From the NCBI RefSeq assembly GCF_017968845.1, contig NZ_CP072876.1:2232001-2296000 (forward strand): a DNA stretch of 64,000 nucleotides, written 5' to 3'. The DNA comes from Microbacterium sp. NIBRBAC000506063 (lineage in GTDB: Bacteria; Actinomycetota; Actinomycetes; Actinomycetales; Microbacteriaceae). Within the stretch, counting starts at the first letter, position 1, and every line of letters begins with the position of its first letter. Position numbers and translations under genes: made by a program. Under the pieces are notes generated by a model. That model saw only the letters and a list, made by a program, of their open reading frames with translations. It had not been told where the DNA came from and did not search any database. This document shows positions 60,636-64,000 of this stretch, piece by piece.

Positions 60636-61786
60636 TACCTGCGCCGAACGCCGCTGATCTGCTTGCGCGGGCGGAAGAGCGTCTGCCGATGATGCTCGAG
60701 CACACTCGGCTGCTGGTCGAGTGCGAGTCGCCTTCATCGGATCTCGATGCCGTGCGGCGCGTGTCCGAGGCGGTCGCCGAGATCGGGACGGATGTCATCG
60801 GCCGGGAACCGGAGCGGCTGACGGTAGAGGGATGCAGTCACCTGCGCTGGACCTCGCCACGCCGCACTGGTGGGCGGGTGTTGCTCCTGGGACACTACGA
60901 CACGGTATGGCCGCACGGCTCACTCGCGGCGCACCCGTTCACCGTCGAGGACGGCGTCGTGCGAGGGCCAGGATCTTTCGACATGAAGGTCGGGGTGGTC
61001 ATGGCTATTCATGCCATGGCACTTGTGGCTGCGCACGCCAATGTGGACCTCTTGCTCACTGGCGACGAAGAAATCGGATCGCTGACATCTCGTGCGCTGA
61101 TCGAAGCGACGGCCGCTGAGTGCTCTGCGGTTCTCGTTCTCGAAGGCGCTGCCGAACGGGGCGCGCTGAAGACACAACGCAAAGGCATCTCGCAATACAC
61201 CCTCGAAGCCAGCGGACGGGCCGCGCATGCAGGACTGGAACCTGAGAAAGGGATCAACGCGACACTCGAGATAGCACACCAGGTGTTTGCCGTGTCAATG
61301 ATGGATGCAGCCGAGCGTGGTACAAGCGTTGTTCCCACTGCGTTGCAGAGCGGCACGACATTGAACACTGTGCCTGCCAATGCGGAACTGTCCATCGACG
61401 TGCGGGCGTGGGATCGAGCCGAGCAGGAGCGCGTCGACCGTGCATTGCGCGCGTTGAGCCCGGCGTTACCCGGTGCCCGCCTGCATCTGTCAGGCGGTCC
61501 GAGTAGGGCACCATTGGAGCAGTCCGCGTCCGCATCGCTGTTCGAAGTGGCTCAGCAGGTCGCACGCGACATCGGCATCGGCCCACTCGCGGGCGCCGCG
61601 GTGGGTGGCGGCTCGGACGGGAACTTCACGGCGGGCATCGGTGTGGCAACTCTTGACGGGCTCGGTGCCGTCGGCGGCGGCGCGCATGCCGTCGATGAGC
61701 ACGTGATTCTGGCGGAGGTCCCGCGCCGGACGGCGCTTGTCGCCGGGATCGTCGAACGCATCGGCGCGATTGTCGATCAGGACTAA
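60632..61786 (+). CDS. M20 family metallopeptidase (carboxypeptidase G2/desuccinylase-like)
   Basis: 384 residues, intact, GTG start overlapping the upstream stop (GTGA). Metal ligands H88 and base D90 in VLLLGHYDTVWPHGS, D117 in GPGSFDMKVGVV, E146-E147 in LLTGDEEIGSLTS, and H in GAVGGGAHAVDEH. The dimerisation domain starts ISQYTLEASGRAAHAGLEP. In the known D-to-L conversion route an M20 enzyme removes the succinyl group from N-succinyl-L-amino acids; position beside GNAT and racemase genes suggests this here. Confidence 0.9.
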   Translation: MIPAPNAADLLARAEERLPMMLEHTRLLVECESPSSDLDAVRRVSEAVAEIGTDVIGREPERLTVEGCSHLRWTSPRRTGGRVLLLGHYDTVWPHGSLAAHPFTVEDGVVRGPGSFDMKVGVVMAIHAMALVAAHANVDLLLTGDEEIGSLTSRALIEATAAECSAVLVLEGAAERGALKTQRKGISQYTLEASGRAAHAGLEPEKGINATLEIAHQVFAVSMMDAAERGTSVVPTALQSGTTLNTVPANAELSIDVRAWDRAEQERVDRALRALSPALPGARLHLSGGPSRAPLEQSASASLFEVAQQVARDIGIGPLAGAAVGGGSDGNFTAGIGVATLDGLGAVGGGAHAVDEHVILAEVPRRTALVAGIVERIGAIVDQD

Positions 61787-61803
61787 AACGGTGCAGGCAA
61801 CTG

Positions 61804-62723
61804 GTGAGCACCGATAGACACAGCGCGTTCGCCGCGCGTCAGGATTTTGGTGTGAGAATGTTTGAATCGAGATCAGGCACCAGCGTGCTCGAAGGGGCCT
61901 TGGATGCGGCGTCGGCGTCGGCGGTCGCCGCGGCCGAAACGACCGATGTCGAAATACGACCGCTACGGCTCCTGTCAGAGTTCATGGATTGCGAACGATT
62001 GTTCGCGAGGGTATGGAAGCCGGGCGACGGTGGAGTGCCCCTGACGAGCGAACTGCTCAGAGGCATCGCATCCGCCGATAATTACGTCGTTGGCGCGTTC
62101 GCCGACTCGACGTTGCTCGGAGCGTGCGTCGCGTTCTGGGGCCTCCAGCGAGTCACATCATGCACAGTCATATCGCCGGCGTCGACAGCCGAGCGCGTGG
62201 TCGTGCCCTCGGGTACGCGCTGAAGCTTCATCAGCGCGCCTGGGCGTTGTCGCACGGCGTCAACGCAATCACCTGGACCTTCGATCCGCTCGTCGCCCGT
62301 AATGCTCATTTCAACCTGCACAAGCTCGGTGGGCGACCCGAGGCGTATTACACGAACTACTACGGTTCCATGGGCGACGAGCTCAACGGCGCGGATGAGA
62401 CGGATCGCCTGCTGATCCGATGGCAGCTTGACAGTGCGCACGTGCAGCGCGCGTGCGACGCAGCGCCAGGGTCGCGCAAGATCGCATCCACTGCGCTGCC
62501 GCCGCCTGTGCTGATCGTCGGAGAACGAGGGGAACCGGTGCTCACGAGCGTGGTCAGCGAGTCGGTCCTCGTGAGCGTGCCGTCCGATATCGAAGGAATT
62601 CGACAGCGAGATGAGCCGCTTGCTCGGGAGTGGCGCATCGCTGTTCGAGACGTCCTCGGGGCCTCATCAGCGAAGGCGCTGTTGTGGAAGGCTTTGACCG
62701 GAGTGCTGCGGCGTACATCGTGA
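61804..62723 (+). CDS. GNAT-family N-acyltransferase (one frameshift)
   Basis: About 306 residues from a GTG start. The GNAT core is seen in ADNYVVGAFADSTLLGACVA and, across a frame change near 62150, HIAGVDSRARGRALGYALKL, the acyl-CoA site. HGVNAITWTFDPLVARNAHF and NLHKLGGRPEAYYTNYYG are typical of the large GNATs that lie next to OSBS/NSAR genes and N-succinylate D-amino acids. Substrate not proven. Confidence 0.8.
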
Positions 62724-62738
62724 GGAAGGGAAATCACC

Positions 62739-63844
62739 GTGAAGATTGATGGGATTGAGATTCGGCGCGTTCGGATGCCGCTTGTCGCTCCGTTCAGGAC
62801 CTCGTTCGGCACTCAGACCGAACGCGAGCTCCTCTTGGTCCGTGTGCGCGGACCAGAGGCCGAAGGGTGGGGCGAATGTGTGGCGATGTCCGACCCGCTC
62901 TACTCGTCGGAGTACATCGATGCCGTCGAGAACGTGATGGGTAACTTCTTGATCCCCGATCTGCTTGCGCAGACGGATGTGAAGGCGAGCGATGTGGGCC
63001 CGCTGCTGGCCAAGTACAAGGGTCATCGCATGGCCAAGGCCGCGTTGGAGATGGCAATGCTTGATGCGGAACTTCGGGTTCACCGGATGTCGTTCGCGCA
63101 GGCGTTCGGAGCGGTGACGACACATGTCCCAGCGGGGTGTCGGTGGGCATCATGGATTCTATCCCGGCACTTCTGGACGTCGTCGACGAGTATCTGTCGG
63201 AAGGCTATGTGCGCATAAAGCTGAAGATCGAACCGGGCTGGGACGTAGCGCCTGTGCAGGCCGTGCGTGAGAGGTTCGGAGACATTGCGCTGCAGGTGGA
63301 TGCGAATACCGCTTATACGCTCAACGACAGTAAGCAACTTGCGAAGCTCGACGACTTTGATCTCTTGCTCATCGAACAGCCACTTGAGGAAGAGGACGTC
63401 CGAGCGCACGCAGTGCTCGCGGAAAGGGTGAACACACCGATCTGCCTCGATGAGTCGATCACCTCGGCGCGCTCGGCCGCGGATGCAATCGCGCTCGGGG
63501 CATGTCAGATCGTCAACATCAAGCCCGGGCGAGTCGGCGGGTATCTTGAGGCGCGCCGGATCCACGATGTCTGCGTCGCCTACGGCATCCCGGTGTGGTG
63601 TGGGGGAATGCTCGAAACGGGCCTGGGGAGGGCAGCGAACGTGGCTCTCGCGGCGATGCCGGGGTTCACGCTCCCTGGCGACGTGTCGGCCTCCGACCGC
63701 TTCTACAGCGAAGACATCACTGAACCGTTCGTGCTGCGTGAGGGCGGACTCGATGTGCCGACTGGACACGGTCTAGGGGTCTCGCCAACCCCGGAACGGC
63801 TTGACTCTTTCACTTTCGCGACGTCTGAGTTCTTCCCCGCATAG
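62739..63844 (+). CDS. N-succinylamino acid racemase / o-succinylbenzoate synthase-type enolase (one frameshift)
   Basis: About 369 residues, frame change near 63135. Enolase superfamily, OSBS subgroup. Catalytic pair K161-K163 in YVRIKLKIEPGWD and K262 in QIVNIKPGRVGG; metal ligands D188 in ALQVDANTAY, E213 in LLLIEQPLEE and D238 in PICLDESITS. These numbers match those known for NSAR/OSBS enzymes almost exactly. No other men gene is near, while GNAT and M20 genes are, so racemisation of N-succinyl-amino acids is the likely role. Confidence 0.88.
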
Positions 63845-63851
63845 GTTTCGA

Positions 63852-63869
63852 TTCGTACGATTGAACGAA
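63852..63869. promoter_or_regulatory. Operator candidate before the last gene
   Basis: TTCGTA-CGATTG-AACGAA has the same half-sites and spacing as the site at 56392. It lies 65-95 bases before the putative regulator start, so may serve autoregulation. Confidence 0.55.
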
Positions 63870-63933
63870 AAGTCAGCGAATGTAGGTAGGATCGGACTGT
63901 CGGTCCAATCAGCGGCCGACATACCGTGGGGTG

Positions 63934-64000
63934 GTGTTGAGTGCAATGCCTGCGAAGCCTCGAACGAGCCTGAGCCGTGTGCTCGATGACCTCGGCGGCA
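63934..64000 (+). CDS. Start of a gene cut by the window end, possible regulator
   Basis: GTG, TTG and ATG starts (63934, 63937, 63946) lead into MPAKPRTSLSRVLDDLGG with an open frame to the edge. The S-L-S-R-V-L-D-D-L-G-G opening resembles PucR-type regulators, but 18 residues are too few to be sure. Confidence 0.4.
   Translation, partial: MLSAMPAKPRTSLSRVLDDLGG

Noticed and set aside
62739..63844. Enolase as menaquinone-pathway MenC
   Set aside because: No other men gene nearby, while GNAT and M20 genes typical of the N-succinylamino acid route are adjacent; OSBS activity cannot be excluded by sequence alone.
63801..63989. Open frame ending ECNACEASNEPEPCAR across the end of the racemase gene
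   Set aside because: It overlaps the racemase C-terminus out of frame and the better start region of the next gene; no ribosome site or motif.

Overview
The window is high-GC actinobacterial chromosome. Gene content and order point to the family Microbacteriaceae, most likely Microbacterium: the run ftsK-pgsA-cinA-clgR-DUF3046-recA-recX-miaB-miaA...dapF...hflX, the polynucleotide phosphorylase sequence, the paired CE1758/CE1759-type flavin enzymes and many TANNNT-N6-ATG (leaderless) gene starts. This assignment is from recalled family knowledge, not from a search. The sequence carries roughly fifty apparent single-base deletions, nearly all in short G or C runs. They break even essential genes (ftsK, pnp, folA, rnj), so I treat them as sequencing errors and give each affected gene one full span.

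Layout: 1-7.7 kb holds an acyltransferase fragment, the flavin monooxygenase/FMN reductase pair, ribH under an FMN riboswitch, a glycosyltransferase joined to an SGNH hydrolase, and UDP-glucose dehydrogenase. 7.8-21 kb holds pnp with a structured leader, an aldo/keto reductase, a phosphatase, dapB, an OsmC protein, a thioredoxin/DUF4395 pair, thyA-folA-SDR, a wHTH/DUF559 protein, dapA and RNase J. 21-37 kb is the conserved recombination, cell-division and tRNA-modification cluster, with an accessory ClpP pair and a ClgR-like regulator inside it, then dapF, an RsmC-like methyltransferase and hflX. 36.8-45.7 kb holds SIMPL and DHFR-like genes, tmRNA, a phosphonate uptake and breakdown operon (phnD, phnC, fused phnE, FAD oxidoreductase, PhnX-like hydrolase), a lipoprotein and a HisN-type phosphatase.

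At 45.73 kb there is a tRNA-Lys gene and a terminator, and after it the character changes. From about 46 to 64 kb codons are less GC-rich, gene starts use Shine-Dalgarno sites instead of leaderless promoters, and the genus-typical octamer GGATGCCG becomes rare. This island encodes two D-aminoacylase-type amidohydrolases, a complete peptide ABC importer, a cysteine hydrolase, an S9 peptidase, two penicillin-recognising-type serine hydrolases, an M20 peptidase, a GNAT acyltransferase and an N-succinylamino acid racemase-type enolase. The last three match the known GNAT/racemase/desuccinylase route that converts D- to L-amino acids. The likely job of the island is import of D-residue-containing or N-acylated peptides, their cleavage, and conversion of the D-amino acids to L forms. 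Three of its control regions share an 18-bp inverted repeat, TTCGT-N8-ACGAA, which suggests one dedicated regulator; a regulator-like gene starts at the window end.

Three families of intergenic repeats are spread over the first 37 kb: CCGTCTGCAGGAGCRA palindromic clusters, a GGTCTCAGTT palindromic cluster, and CCGGTCGTTGAGCGAG elements that supply the stop codon of three unrelated genes.
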